A DNA stretch of 64,000 bases from assembly GCF_014306105.1 (NCBI RefSeq), contig NZ_JACRVF010000001.1, positions 1,318,413-1,382,412 on the forward strand, given 5' to 3'. Below, in pieces: positions 42,987 to 51,641 of the stretch (positions within the stretch are counted from its first letter, which is position 1; the number at the start of each line of letters is the position of its first letter). This DNA is from Pontibacter cellulosilyticus (GTDB lineage: Bacteria > Bacteroidota > Bacteroidia > Cytophagales > Hymenobacteraceae). Under the pieces are notes generated by a model, which was not told the DNA's origin, did not search any database, and worked only from the letters and a program-made list of their open reading frames with translations. The position numbers and the translations under genes were made by a program.

Positions 42987-45695
42987 ATGGCATACATTCC
43001 GTCGGCTACGTACCGGTTACAGCTATCGCCTGGCTTTACCTTAAAGCAAACGCTGCACCTGCTCCCCTACCTGCAGGAGCTGGGCATCAGCACCATTTAC
43101 GCGGCTCCTATCTTCTGTGCAAGGCCCGGCAGCGAGCATGGCTACGATGTAACGGCTCCCTACAACATTAACCCGGCCTTAGGCACGCAGCAGGAGCTGA
43201 AGCAGATAGCCGAAGAACTGAAGAGCAGAGGCATGGGATGGCTGCAGGACATTGTGCCCAACCACATGGCCTATCATCCGGAGAACGTGTGGTTGATGGA
43301 TGTGCTGGAAAAGGGCCCGCAGTCAAATTTTTATACTTTCTTCGACATCGACTTTAAGCACCCGGACTTTGCCGGGCAGGTAATGGTGCCTTTCCTGGGA
43401 GATAAGTTGGATAAAGTGTTGGAGGAAAAGCAACTGAAGGTGGAGTTACAGGAAGATGGTCTGAAGATAGTATACTTTGAGAATGCCTATCCCTTAAGCC
43501 TTTCCACCTACCATACCTTGTTTCAAAAAGCTCTGAAGAGTTCCAGCGAACCGGGTATCACACCGCTTACAGGTCAGTTTTTGGAGGAGCTGCAACACTT
43601 TGAAGAGGAAGAAACCATTACCCCTGCTGCCTGGACAAACTATAAAAAGAAGCTTTATACTTCGGAGCTGCTAAAAAGCGCTTTGGTTAAAGTTACTGCA
43701 CAGATAAATAAAGATGAGGAGCAACTAAAACAACTACTGGACCAGCAGCACTTTATACTTTGCCATTGGCAGGAAACGGAGAAGCAGATCAACTACCGTC
43801 GCTTTTTCACGGTAAACGACCTCATCTGCCTGCGCATGGAAAAACAGGATGTGTTTGTACAGTACCACCAGTTTATACAGCAGTTGTGCCATAACAACAC
43901 CCTGCAGGGCCTACGGGTAGACCACGTGGATGGCCTCTTCGACCCGAGTACTTACCTGAAGCGTTTGCGGGAACTGGCAGGGCCAGAGAAGTATATTATT
44001 GTAGAGAAGATACTGGAGGGCGAAGAGCAGTTGCCGGAGCGTTGGCCGATTCAGGGCAACAGCGGCTACGACTTTCTCGCTTGGGTTAGCAACCTGTACA
44101 CCTCCGGCAGTGGCCGCCGCAAACTAACGGAAGTCTATCGCCGCCTGGTGCCGGATGCGCCTACTAATTACGAGCAACTGGTATTCAACAAGAAAATGTT
44201 CATCCTCAAAAATCATATGCAGGGTGAGCTGGATAATTTGTTACGTGTGCTGCAGGAGCGGCACCTGATACCTTTGTCCGATGCCGAAGTATGGCGCGAA
44301 GCATTGGCCGTTGTACTGGCAGCCTTCCCCGTGTACTGCATTTACGGCAATCGGCTGCCGCTTTCTGCAGGTGAGATGGAGGTAGTAGATAAAGCCTTTG
44401 CTGAGGCACAGGAGCAGGCTCCAAAGCTACAGGAGCAGTTACAGCACCTGCACTCCCTGTTTACCCTAACACCCGATGATACAGCTGATACAAAGCACCA
44501 CAAGTTATACTTTGTAATGCGTAGCCAGCAGTTTACAGGGCCTTTGGCGGCTAAAGGCGTGGAGGATACTACCTTCTATAACTATAACCGCCTCATCTCG
44601 CTGAACGAAGTAGGCAACAGTCCGGATATCTTCCATTTGGAGACGGAGGAATTTCATGAGCGGATGTTGTACCGGCAACGGGTATACCCGCACTCACTAA
44701 ACGCCACTGCCACCCACGACACCAAACGCGGAGAGGGTGCCCGCATGCGCCTGAACGTGCTAAGCGAACTACCCGAAGAGTGGGAGGAGCATGTAAAGCA
44801 GTGGATAGAGATCAGCAGAAAGTATACTTCAGAACCTACGGCCAACGATTTATACTTCATCTTCCAGACCATAATTGGCGTGCTATCATCAGAGGGTGAG
44901 GCCGGTTACAGTCTGATAGAGCGCCTGCAGACTTACCTTGAAAAAGCACTGCGTGAAGCCAAGGTAAACAGTGACTGGGCTGATCCGAATGAGACTTATG
45001 AGCAAGCTGTAAAGGATTTGGTACGCCAACTGCTGGAGGAGAATTCCGGCTTTATGAATTCCTTCCTGCCATTCTTCCGGAAGGTGGCGCACTACGGTTG
45101 GATCTACGCGCTCTGCCAAACGCTGCTTAAGATCACCTGCCCAGGCGTACCAGATATTTACCAGGGAACGGAGCTCTGGGACCTGAGCCTGGTAGACCCA
45201 GATAACCGCCGCCCTGTAGACTACAGGCTGCGGCAGCACCACCTACTCCGTATCCGCCAGCATGAAAACCAAAACACCTACCAGTTACACCGCGAACTGT
45301 TGCAAAATTGGGAAAGTGGAGAAGTAAAGCTGTACCTGATCTACAAAGCGCTGAATGCACGGCATTATTTCCAGCAGTTGTTTAGCCACGGCGAGTACAT
45401 ACCGCTAAATGTAACTGGCAAGTATAAAAACCATGCACTAGCCTTTGCACGTCACTTTAAAAATGAGTGGGCTATTGTAGTTGTCCCGTTGCTGTTAACA
45501 AAACTGGTTTCGAAAAGTAACCTTCCGTTGGGTGCCGAAGTATGGGAAGACACAGCCATTGAAATTCCAGAGGACGCGCCTTCGCAATGGAGTTTCGTGT
45601 TTGGCAAAGACACGTGGCAAGGCAGCAACACAATTCCCCTGGCAGAAATTTTTAAGACATTTCCGGTGGCATTTTTAACAGCAACAGCATCATGA
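42987..45695 (+). CDS. treY: malto-oligosyltrehalose synthase
   Basis: A 902-residue GH13_26 enzyme. It starts with the family hallmark IPSATYRLQLSPGFTL and GISTIYAAPIFCARPGSEHGYDV, then LQDIVPNHMAYHPEN, LRVDHVDGLFDP near residue 310 (nucleophile Asp), IIVEKILEGEEQLP (acid Glu), GVEDTTFYNYNRLISLNEVG and ATATHDTKRGEGARMRLNVL. It turns the reducing end of maltodextrin into a trehalosyl end by intramolecular transglycosylation. Longer than many homologues but with all motifs intact. It overlaps malQ by 4 bases (ATGA), a sign of translational coupling. Confidence 0.95.
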   Translation: MAYIPSATYRLQLSPGFTLKQTLHLLPYLQELGISTIYAAPIFCARPGSEHGYDVTAPYNINPALGTQQELKQIAEELKSRGMGWLQDIVPNHMAYHPENVWLMDVLEKGPQSNFYTFFDIDFKHPDFAGQVMVPFLGDKLDKVLEEKQLKVELQEDGLKIVYFENAYPLSLSTYHTLFQKALKSSSEPGITPLTGQFLEELQHFEEEETITPAAWTNYKKKLYTSELLKSALVKVTAQINKDEEQLKQLLDQQHFILCHWQETEKQINYRRFFTVNDLICLRMEKQDVFVQYHQFIQQLCHNNTLQGLRVDHVDGLFDPSTYLKRLRELAGPEKYIIVEKILEGEEQLPERWPIQGNSGYDFLAWVSNLYTSGSGRRKLTEVYRRLVPDAPTNYEQLVFNKKMFILKNHMQGELDNLLRVLQERHLIPLSDAEVWREALAVVLAAFPVYCIYGNRLPLSAGEMEVVDKAFAEAQEQAPKLQEQLQHLHSLFTLTPDDTADTKHHKLYFVMRSQQFTGPLAAKGVEDTTFYNYNRLISLNEVGNSPDIFHLETEEFHERMLYRQRVYPHSLNATATHDTKRGEGARMRLNVLSELPEEWEEHVKQWIEISRKYTSEPTANDLYFIFQTIIGVLSSEGEAGYSLIERLQTYLEKALREAKVNSDWADPNETYEQAVKDLVRQLLEENSGFMNSFLPFFRKVAHYGWIYALCQTLLKITCPGVPDIYQGTELWDLSLVDPDNRRPVDYRLRQHHLLRIRQHENQNTYQLHRELLQNWESGEVKLYLIYKALNARHYFQQLFSHGEYIPLNVTGKYKNHALAFARHFKNEWAIVVVPLLLTKLVSKSNLPLGAEVWEDTAIEIPEDAPSQWSFVFGKDTWQGSNTIPLAEIFKTFPVAFLTATAS

Positions 45696-47233
45696 TCATA
45701 CCTAAACGCAGCAGCGGCTTATTGCTGCACATCACCTCCCTCCCATCCCGCTTTGGTATAGGCGACATGGGGCCTGAGGCTTATAAATTCTGCGACCTGC
45801 TGGTAGAGGCCGGGCAACGTTACTGGCAGATATTACCGCTAAACCCAACCGAGCATGAGTATGGAAACTCGCCATACAGCAGTCACTCTGCTTTTGCCGG
45901 TAACCCGCTGCTCATCAGCCCGGAGCTTCTGCAGCAGGATGGTTTGCTGCAAACCAAAGATCTCGAGACAGATCAAAGCTTTCCGGAGGATAGGGTAGAT
46001 TTTAAGGCTGTTGCCAAGTATAAAATTGCGCTGCTCAAAAAATCCTATGCGTTTTTTAAATCCGAGTTGCCCGATGTGATCTGGAAGGATTTTACGCAGT
46101 TCCAGAAAACGCACCGTTCCTGGCTCGACGACTTTGCACGCTTCTCTGCCTACAAAGCCCACTTCCACCATAAAAGCTGGGTAGAATGGCCGCAGGAAAT
46201 AAAGTACCGCGAAGAAGGTGCCATGCAGGAACTGGATGATGAGCTTTCGGAAAAGATAGAGTTTGAGGAGTACCTGCAGTTTCTGGTGTACAGGCAGTGG
46301 CAAAAGCTGAAAAACTATTGCAACCAGAAGGGTATAATTTTTCTGGGAGATATGCCTTTTTATGTGAGCCACGACAGCGCCGATGTATGGGCAAATCCAA
46401 AGTATTTTAAGCTGGACAGAGACGGAAACCCAACGGCAGTATCCGGAGTGCCACCAGACTACTTCAGTGAAACCGGCCAGCTTTGGGGTACTCCAGTGTA
46501 TGACTGGGAAGTACTGCAAAAACACCATTTTGACTGGTGGATACAACGCATCGAGCATAATCTTCAGCTTTTCGGTCTGCTTCGCCTCGACCACTTCAGG
46601 GCTTTCTCTGCTTATTGGGAAGTGCCTGCAGGAGAAGAAACGGCTATTAAAGGCAACTGGGTAAAAAGCCCCGGGGATGAGATTCTCAAGATCATCAAAC
46701 AAAAGCACCACCCCATGCCAATCATTGCCGAAGACCTAGGTGAGATAGACCAGCCGGTGCGCGACCTGATACATAAGTTTGACCTGCCCGGTATGTTGGT
46801 GCTGCTGTTTGCCTTTGGCGATGATATATCCAATAACCCGTATGCGCCGCACAACCACAAAGTAAATAGTATTGTGTATACCGGCACCCACGATAACAAT
46901 ACAGTACGGGGCTGGTACGAAAAGCAGGCCAGTAAGGAAGACAAGCACCGCCTGAGCGAGTACAGCAACCACAAGTTAAATGCCGATAATGTAGCCGATG
47001 TGATGATGCACCTGGCGCTGGGTTCGGTGGCACAGTTGGCTATACTTCCGGTGCAGGATGTGCTGCGTTTAGGTGCAGATGCAGTGATGAACGTACCTTC
47101 TACGATAGATAAAAACTGGGAGTGGCGCCTGAAAGACAAGCAGTTTGCACAGCAACAGGTAAAGCATTTACTTGAGATGACAGCCATCTATGGCCGCTGC
47201 GACACCGAAAAAACAAGTATAAATAATCTGTAG
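45692..47233 (+). CDS. malQ: 4-alpha-glucanotransferase (amylomaltase)
   Basis: A 513-residue GH77 enzyme. RSSGLLLHITSLPSRFGIGD opens the protein, followed by ILPLNPT, NSPYSSHSAFAGNP, LLRLDHFRAFSAYWEVP (nucleophile Asp), IIAEDLGEID (acid Glu), and VYTGTHDNNTVRGWY (third Asp). It disproportionates maltodextrins, lengthening short ones so TreY and the GH57 enzyme can use them. It is the last gene of the treZ operon, and the start codon overlaps the treY stop. Ends with TAG. Confidence 0.95.
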   Translation: MIIPKRSSGLLLHITSLPSRFGIGDMGPEAYKFCDLLVEAGQRYWQILPLNPTEHEYGNSPYSSHSAFAGNPLLISPELLQQDGLLQTKDLETDQSFPEDRVDFKAVAKYKIALLKKSYAFFKSELPDVIWKDFTQFQKTHRSWLDDFARFSAYKAHFHHKSWVEWPQEIKYREEGAMQELDDELSEKIEFEEYLQFLVYRQWQKLKNYCNQKGIIFLGDMPFYVSHDSADVWANPKYFKLDRDGNPTAVSGVPPDYFSETGQLWGTPVYDWEVLQKHHFDWWIQRIEHNLQLFGLLRLDHFRAFSAYWEVPAGEETAIKGNWVKSPGDEILKIIKQKHHPMPIIAEDLGEIDQPVRDLIHKFDLPGMLVLLFAFGDDISNNPYAPHNHKVNSIVYTGTHDNNTVRGWYEKQASKEDKHRLSEYSNHKLNADNVADVMMHLALGSVAQLAILPVQDVLRLGADAVMNVPSTIDKNWEWRLKDKQFAQQQVKHLLEMTAIYGRCDTEKTSINNL

Positions 47234-47323
47234 GCAAGGTATTGGGAAAGTGGATTTAAAAACATACTTTAGGGTGAGTATCTGCTAAAGATATTGTTAG
47301 GCTTACCACTAAAACCTTAAACT

Positions 47324-47881
47324 ATGGCACACTCCACCACCCAGATCGAGTTGGGTTCTAAAGCCCATCACTTTGCCCTTTTAGATACTGTTTCTGATAA
47401 GCTTGTTTCCTTAGACGATATAGCCTCTCCAAATGCTACCGTTATCATGTTTATCTGCAACCACTGCCCTTATGTAAAACACATTTTACCAGAGCTGGTG
47501 CAGCTGGCAGACGAGTATCAGCAAAAGGGTATAAGCTTTGTCGCCATCAGCTCTAACGATGCGCAGATACAGCCGCTCGATGGACCGGAGGAGATGAAAA
47601 TGCTGGCTGACGAATTGCAGTTTCCCTTTCCGTACCTCTACGACCAAACCCAGATGGTAGCACGCCATTACATGGCTGAGTGTACTCCTGAGTTTTTCGT
47701 GTACGACGGGCACAAGCGCTTAGCCTACCACGGCCAGTTCGACGGCTCCAGGCCAAACAACGACGTACCGGTAACCGGCCAGGACCTGAAACAGGTGCTG
47801 GATCTTTTACTTGACCACAAGCCGGTGAACATGCAACAACAGCCCAGCGTAGGCTGCAGCATTAAGTGGCGGGTTCAGTAG
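47324..47881 (+). CDS. thioredoxin-like (AhpC/TSA) family protein
   Basis: A 185-residue cytoplasmic protein of the thioredoxin fold. The active site is FICNHCPYVKHILPEL (CxxC near residues 45-48) and the cis-Pro loop is AECTPEFFVYD near residue 122. GISFVAISSNDAQ and YDQTQMVARHYMA are typical of the AhpC/TSA-like subgroup often called thioredoxin family. No signal peptide. It likely reduces peroxides or protein disulfides. Its 3' end overlaps the 3' end of the convergent L,D-transpeptidase gene by 20 bases, and the last residues (VGCSIKWRVQ) are within the overlap. Confidence 0.88.
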   Translation: MAHSTTQIELGSKAHHFALLDTVSDKLVSLDDIASPNATVIMFICNHCPYVKHILPELVQLADEYQQKGISFVAISSNDAQIQPLDGPEEMKMLADELQFPFPYLYDQTQMVARHYMAECTPEFFVYDGHKRLAYHGQFDGSRPNNDVPVTGQDLKQVLDLLLDHKPVNMQQQPSVGCSIKWRVQ

Positions 47882-48698
47882 GCGGAATGTCTTTCTGATT
47901 TTCCTTTACCAGTTCTGCCATGGCAGTTACGTGGTCCAGGTACTGCGAAGTATAGGCATCGTACTCTGCGTGTATGTACATCGCTGTACCTCCTACCACT
48001 GTTTTAATAATATCCTCGTGTTCTTCCATAGGTATAGCCGGGCAACCAAGGCTGCGCCCTAGTCTGCCAGCCTGTGCTATAAAATCCTCGGTGGCATACT
48101 CTGCTCCGTGCATTACTATACAGCGATCTTTGGCATTGGAGTTAAATTCCTTGTCTAAACCCTCCAACTTAAGCGACAGGCCATGTTTGCCGTAGTAGGT
48201 GCCTTCGGTTACATAAAATCCTATGCTGCTCATGTACGATTCGCTCTTGTTAGAGAAGTTCTCGGCAAACTCATCCCCGGAGTTGCGCCCATGCGACACG
48301 TAGGTATTATGCAGCAGTTCTTTCTTGTCCAGGTCCACTACCCACAGCCTCTTCTCATTCGATGATTTAGAAAAGTCCACGATGGTAAGTATAGCTTTAT
48401 CAGCGATTTCGTCGCGGTGCTTCATGTTGTAGTAACCGGTAAGTGCTTTTTCGAACACCTCCAGCCTCATGCCTGTTTCCTGTAGCCCTATGTGGTTGTA
48501 AAGGTTAAAGGCAACCTGGTTAAACTTTACTACTTTATATTCGGAGATACGGGCTTTGGTACGTTTCGAGTCTTTTAATGAAGCTGACGAGGCACCTCCT
48601 ACCGGCGTGGCCATAGGGGTTAGTACCAGCGGTGCGAACAATGGAAGTATGCCCTTTGCCAACCTTCTTCGTATATATCTTAACCTGGGCTTTCTCAT
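47862..48698 (-). CDS. murein L,D-transpeptidase, YkuD_2 family
   Basis: A 278-residue exported protein with a basic N-terminus and hydrophobic export segment (ILPLFAPLVLTPMATPVGG). The catalytic part has VVDLDKKELLHNTYVSHGRNS, GFYVTEGTYYGKHGLSLKLE and IVMHGAEYATEDFIAQAGRL followed by GRSLGCPAIPMEE, where Cys is the catalytic residue and the His of VMHGA its partner. This matches the YkuD_2 group that forms or cuts L,D cross-links in peptidoglycan. It overlaps the thioredoxin-like gene tail to tail and is divergent from the M23 peptidase gene, so two wall enzymes share this spot. Confidence 0.88.
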   Translation of the reverse strand: MRKPRLRYIRRRLAKGILPLFAPLVLTPMATPVGGASSASLKDSKRTKARISEYKVVKFNQVAFNLYNHIGLQETGMRLEVFEKALTGYYNMKHRDEIADKAILTIVDFSKSSNEKRLWVVDLDKKELLHNTYVSHGRNSGDEFAENFSNKSESYMSSIGFYVTEGTYYGKHGLSLKLEGLDKEFNSNAKDRCIVMHGAEYATEDFIAQAGRLGRSLGCPAIPMEEHEDIIKTVVGGTAMYIHAEYDAYTSQYLDHVTAMAELVKENQKDIPPTEPAT

Positions 48699-48864
48699 AA
48701 TAATAGCTTTATAGTTTTACCTTTTTACGCAGTGCTATCCACACGGTTAAGTTCTGCAGCTATTGCCGGCTCACCTGAACTGCCAAGAGAGACTTGGAAG
48801 TATAAAAGGCATCATTTTTGCGTATCTACCTGTGTTATAACCACATCAACCTTAGTAATCATAC

Positions 48865-50211
48865 ATGCTTTTTAAAAGAAGTAACCGCTTAAACATACTC
48901 TTTTTGTCTTTCCTGTTATTGATCGCTGCCAGTTGCGGCGGTCCGCAAACACTGCGTACTGTGTTTAAAGACCAGACACCTTATGAGGCATATGTATCTA
49001 AACTAAAAGATGCTAAACTAGACCAAACTGCACTTGGCCAGGACTGGCTACGGGCCGGCGAAAAGGCACTACAGGATTCGATAACCGTTACTTTACCCTT
49101 TAAAGAAACCGGGTATTTCTCAGCTGATAAACCCAAGGCTTTAGGCTACAAAATTGATGCAAAGCGAGGAGAGCGCATTGTCGTAAACCTGGAAGTAAAA
49201 GCACGCCAGGCCATGCAGGTTTTTATGGATATGTTTGAAGGTACCGCTACTCCAAAACATGTGGCTTATTCTGATACGGTAGTAAACACGCTGGTATATG
49301 AAGTGGAAAACGACAGTCAGCATATTTTGAGGGTGCAGCCAGAGCTCTTGCGCAGCGGGCAGTATACAGTTACAATAAAGTCGGAGCCTACGCTTGGCTT
49401 TCCGGTGGCGGGCAAAACCAGCCGCAACATTGCCAGCATCTGGGGAGATCCGCGCGACAATGGGGCCCGCTCACACGAGGGGGTTGATGTGTTTGCCAAA
49501 CGCGGCACACCTGTAGTAGCTGCCAGTCCTGGAATAATTACCCGTGTAAACACTACTCCCAGAGGCGGTAAGGTAGTATGGCTGGCCGACTACGACCGGC
49601 GCCAGAATTTATACTATGCCCATTTGGATAGCCAGGCGGTAACAGCAGGACAGCGTGTGGAAAAAGGGGATACACTTGGTTTTGTGGGCAACACAGGGAA
49701 TGCCAGAGGAACCAACCCACACCTGCACTTCGGTATTTACCGCTATGGTCAAGGCCCCACTAACCCCTATCCCTACTTGCACGAGAATAAAACATCCGCG
49801 CCACCTGTACAGGTTGATGCAAGTAAAATTGGAAACTGGGTACGGGTATCGGCTAGAGCAGCCAATGTGCGCCAACAGCCATCCACGAAATCTAAAGTAT
49901 ACAAACAACTACCACAGCATACGCCTCTTTTTGTGACAGCTGCCTACGCCAGTTGGTTCAGGGTAGAGTTGCCAAACGGCACAGAAGCATATATCGCCAG
50001 CAGTTTAGTAGAGACAGCCGCCAAACCGATCAAGTATGAGAAACTGGCTGCCCAGGCCGACCTTCTGGACGAAGCAAGTATAAAAGCCCCTGCAAAAGAT
50101 AGTTTAGGTGCAGGCAGTAAAGTGGCCGTGCTGGGAGGTTTCAATGGCTATACGTTTGTAAAATCAGAGACTGGTGAACGAGGCTGGGTGCGGAAAGAAT
50201 CTCTTTTGTAA
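48865..50211 (+). CDS. M23-family peptidoglycan endopeptidase with SH3 domains, lipoprotein
   Basis: A 448-residue lipoprotein: signal with lipobox (LLLIAASCGG, Cys near residue 24). Residues 60-175 form a beta-rich domain of unknown role. Residues 185-300 are the LytM/M23 domain: SHEGVDVFAKRGTPVVAAS (His and Asp zinc ligands) and TNPHLHFGIYRYG (His-x-His). Two bacterial SH3 domains follow (VRVSARAANVRQQPSTKSKV near 320 and a degenerate one near 395-448 ending GWVRKESLL). It would cleave peptide cross-links at the outer membrane or periplasm. Alone on its strand, it is divergent from the L,D-transpeptidase gene. Confidence 0.92.
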   Translation: MLFKRSNRLNILFLSFLLLIAASCGGPQTLRTVFKDQTPYEAYVSKLKDAKLDQTALGQDWLRAGEKALQDSITVTLPFKETGYFSADKPKALGYKIDAKRGERIVVNLEVKARQAMQVFMDMFEGTATPKHVAYSDTVVNTLVYEVENDSQHILRVQPELLRSGQYTVTIKSEPTLGFPVAGKTSRNIASIWGDPRDNGARSHEGVDVFAKRGTPVVAASPGIITRVNTTPRGGKVVWLADYDRRQNLYYAHLDSQAVTAGQRVEKGDTLGFVGNTGNARGTNPHLHFGIYRYGQGPTNPYPYLHENKTSAPPVQVDASKIGNWVRVSARAANVRQQPSTKSKVYKQLPQHTPLFVTAAYASWFRVELPNGTEAYIASSLVETAAKPIKYEKLAAQADLLDEASIKAPAKDSLGAGSKVAVLGGFNGYTFVKSETGERGWVRKESLL

Positions 50212-50251
50212 GCAAAGCTGCAATTGTAGAGACAGGTCACAAATAAATTTG

Positions 50252-50360
50252 TGCTGTCATATCGACCTTTGGGAGAGATCTTTATAGAATTTTCTCAGTT
50301 CTAATTTTGAAGAGATCTCTCCCAGAGGTCAAGATGGTAACATTACGTAAGCTGACAGCA
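50252..50360. repeat. imperfect palindromic intergenic element
   Basis: The outer arms are TGCTGTCA (50252-50259) and TGACAGCA (50353-50360). Inside them CGACCTTTGGGAGAGATCTT (about 50263-50282) pairs with AGAGATCTCTCCCAGAGGTC (50311-50330). The right arm carries about 18 extra bases between its outer and inner parts. A small hairpin CACAAAT/ATTTGTG lies just outside at 50239-50254. Such an element can be a small non-autonomous transposable remnant. Confidence 0.55.
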
Positions 50361-50413
50361 TTGGGGGAGTGGCCAGTCTTTACAAAAGCAGAAGGTGGTT
50401 ATACTTATATTTT

Positions 50414-51313
50414 CTAAGCTAATCCGCTGATTACAAACCGCTCCGGGTGGTTACGTTCGTAAAGGGCATGCAGAATTCCATCTTTCAAGCCAACGGCTGG
50501 CACGATCATACTTTCCAGCTTGGCCCACTTCATGGCAGAGAGGTATATTTCTGCGGCAGGAAGTATAACATCGGCACGATCTGGGTTTAGCAGTAACTTA
50601 GTTAAGCGGTCATCCATGCTCATGCCTGCCACCATCGCCGAGACTTCCTCTATTTGTTTCCGGAAGATAGGTTTGCCTCCTGATTTACCTGACAGCTCAT
50701 AAATCTTGTTTATGTTACCGCCAGTGCCGATGGCACGTGACAAGTGGTACTTTTTAGAATTGACCTCAATCCATTCGCGCATATTGTTCCACAGTACTTC
50801 GGAATCTCTGCCGTGCATGTGCCTGATGGTGCCCTGCTCAAAGGATTGTGATGCTATCTTCTCCCGGTTTACATAAATATTGAATTCCGTACTGCCCCCA
50901 CCCACATCAATATGTAGGTAATTGCGTTCATCCAAAAAGTTAATTATTACTTTGTTGATCAATTCTGCCTCTGCTACGCCATCTATCACATCTATATTCA
51001 TACCTGTTTCCTGGTACACGCGCTCCAGAATCTGGGGTGCGTTTAAGGAGTTGCGCATGGCAGAGGTGGCGCATATCATGAAATGGTTTACGTCGTGTAC
51101 ATCTATCAGCAGTTGCAGGGCGCGCAGGAGTTTTATGAACTTCTCAATTTTATACTCGCTGATATAGCCGGTATTAAATACATCTTCGCCAAAGCGGATC
51201 GCGTAGCGGATGTATTCAATCTTCTTGAAAATAACGTTTCCATTCTGGTTCAACACACTTGAGATTTGACATCTGACAGCATTTGAACCAATATCGATAG
51301 CAGCTAACTTCAA
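50414..51313 (-). CDS. ppx: Ppx/GppA family phosphatase, short exopolyphosphatase
   Basis: A 299-residue member of the ASKHA fold. LAAIDIGSNAVRCQIS at the start is the first phosphate loop, LHIDVGGGSTEFNIYVN near residue 140 the second, and AIGTGGNINKIYE the adenosine-type motif. It is the short form with only the catalytic core, lacking the C-terminal HD-like domain of long Ppx. It removes terminal phosphates from polyphosphate or from pppGpp. It lies 328 bases downstream of ppk1 on the same strand, so synthesis and breakdown of polyphosphate are linked here, with a terminator between them. Confidence 0.88.
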   Translation of the reverse strand: MKLAAIDIGSNAVRCQISSVLNQNGNVIFKKIEYIRYAIRFGEDVFNTGYISEYKIEKFIKLLRALQLLIDVHDVNHFMICATSAMRNSLNAPQILERVYQETGMNIDVIDGVAEAELINKVIINFLDERNYLHIDVGGGSTEFNIYVNREKIASQSFEQGTIRHMHGRDSEVLWNNMREWIEVNSKKYHLSRAIGTGGNINKIYELSGKSGGKPIFRKQIEEVSAMVAGMSMDDRLTKLLLNPDRADVILPAAEIYLSAMKWAKLESMIVPAVGLKDGILHALYERNHPERFVISGLA

Positions 51314-51641
51314 AAATCCGTGATTTTAACGTGAATGATATGCTCGTAAATATACGCAGAAATATAGTAGTATGGGGACTAGTATTGGAGGTTTGTATAG
51401 AGTAAAGCTTGTTTTATTCTTATGGAGAAGATGCTCCTTTGGTGTTGCTTTATTTGAAGGAGATGGAGGGATGACAATCATTTTAGTGGCATCACTTCTG
51501 GTATAGCGATCTACATTACAAAAATCTACTAAACCATAGCAACTTAATCCTGAGAAGCCAGTGCAGTGTATCATTTAAAAGCAGAAGCCGGAGCAAATAT
51601 AAATTTGCTCCGGCTTCTGCTCCTAGTCCTTTTATACTTGG
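51314..51641. other. intergenic region between ppk1 and ppx
   Basis: A 328-base gap on a codirectional pair. It holds the ppk1 terminator at 51580-51621. An 82-codon minus-strand frame at 51326-51574 has no domain, a mixed composition and no conserved look, and I do not support it. The promoter for ppx should lie here, but I see no clear TAnnTTTG box. Confidence 0.5.
51580..51621 (-). terminator. rho-independent terminator of ppk1
   Basis: AGCAGAAGCCGGAGCAAAT (51580-51598) pairs perfectly with 51603-51621, loop of four, followed on the minus strand by TTTT. Confidence 0.85.

Noticed and set aside
51326..51574. 82-codon minus-strand frame between ppk1 and ppx
   Set aside because: No signal, domain or sensible composition; sits in A/T-rich spacer upstream of ppx.
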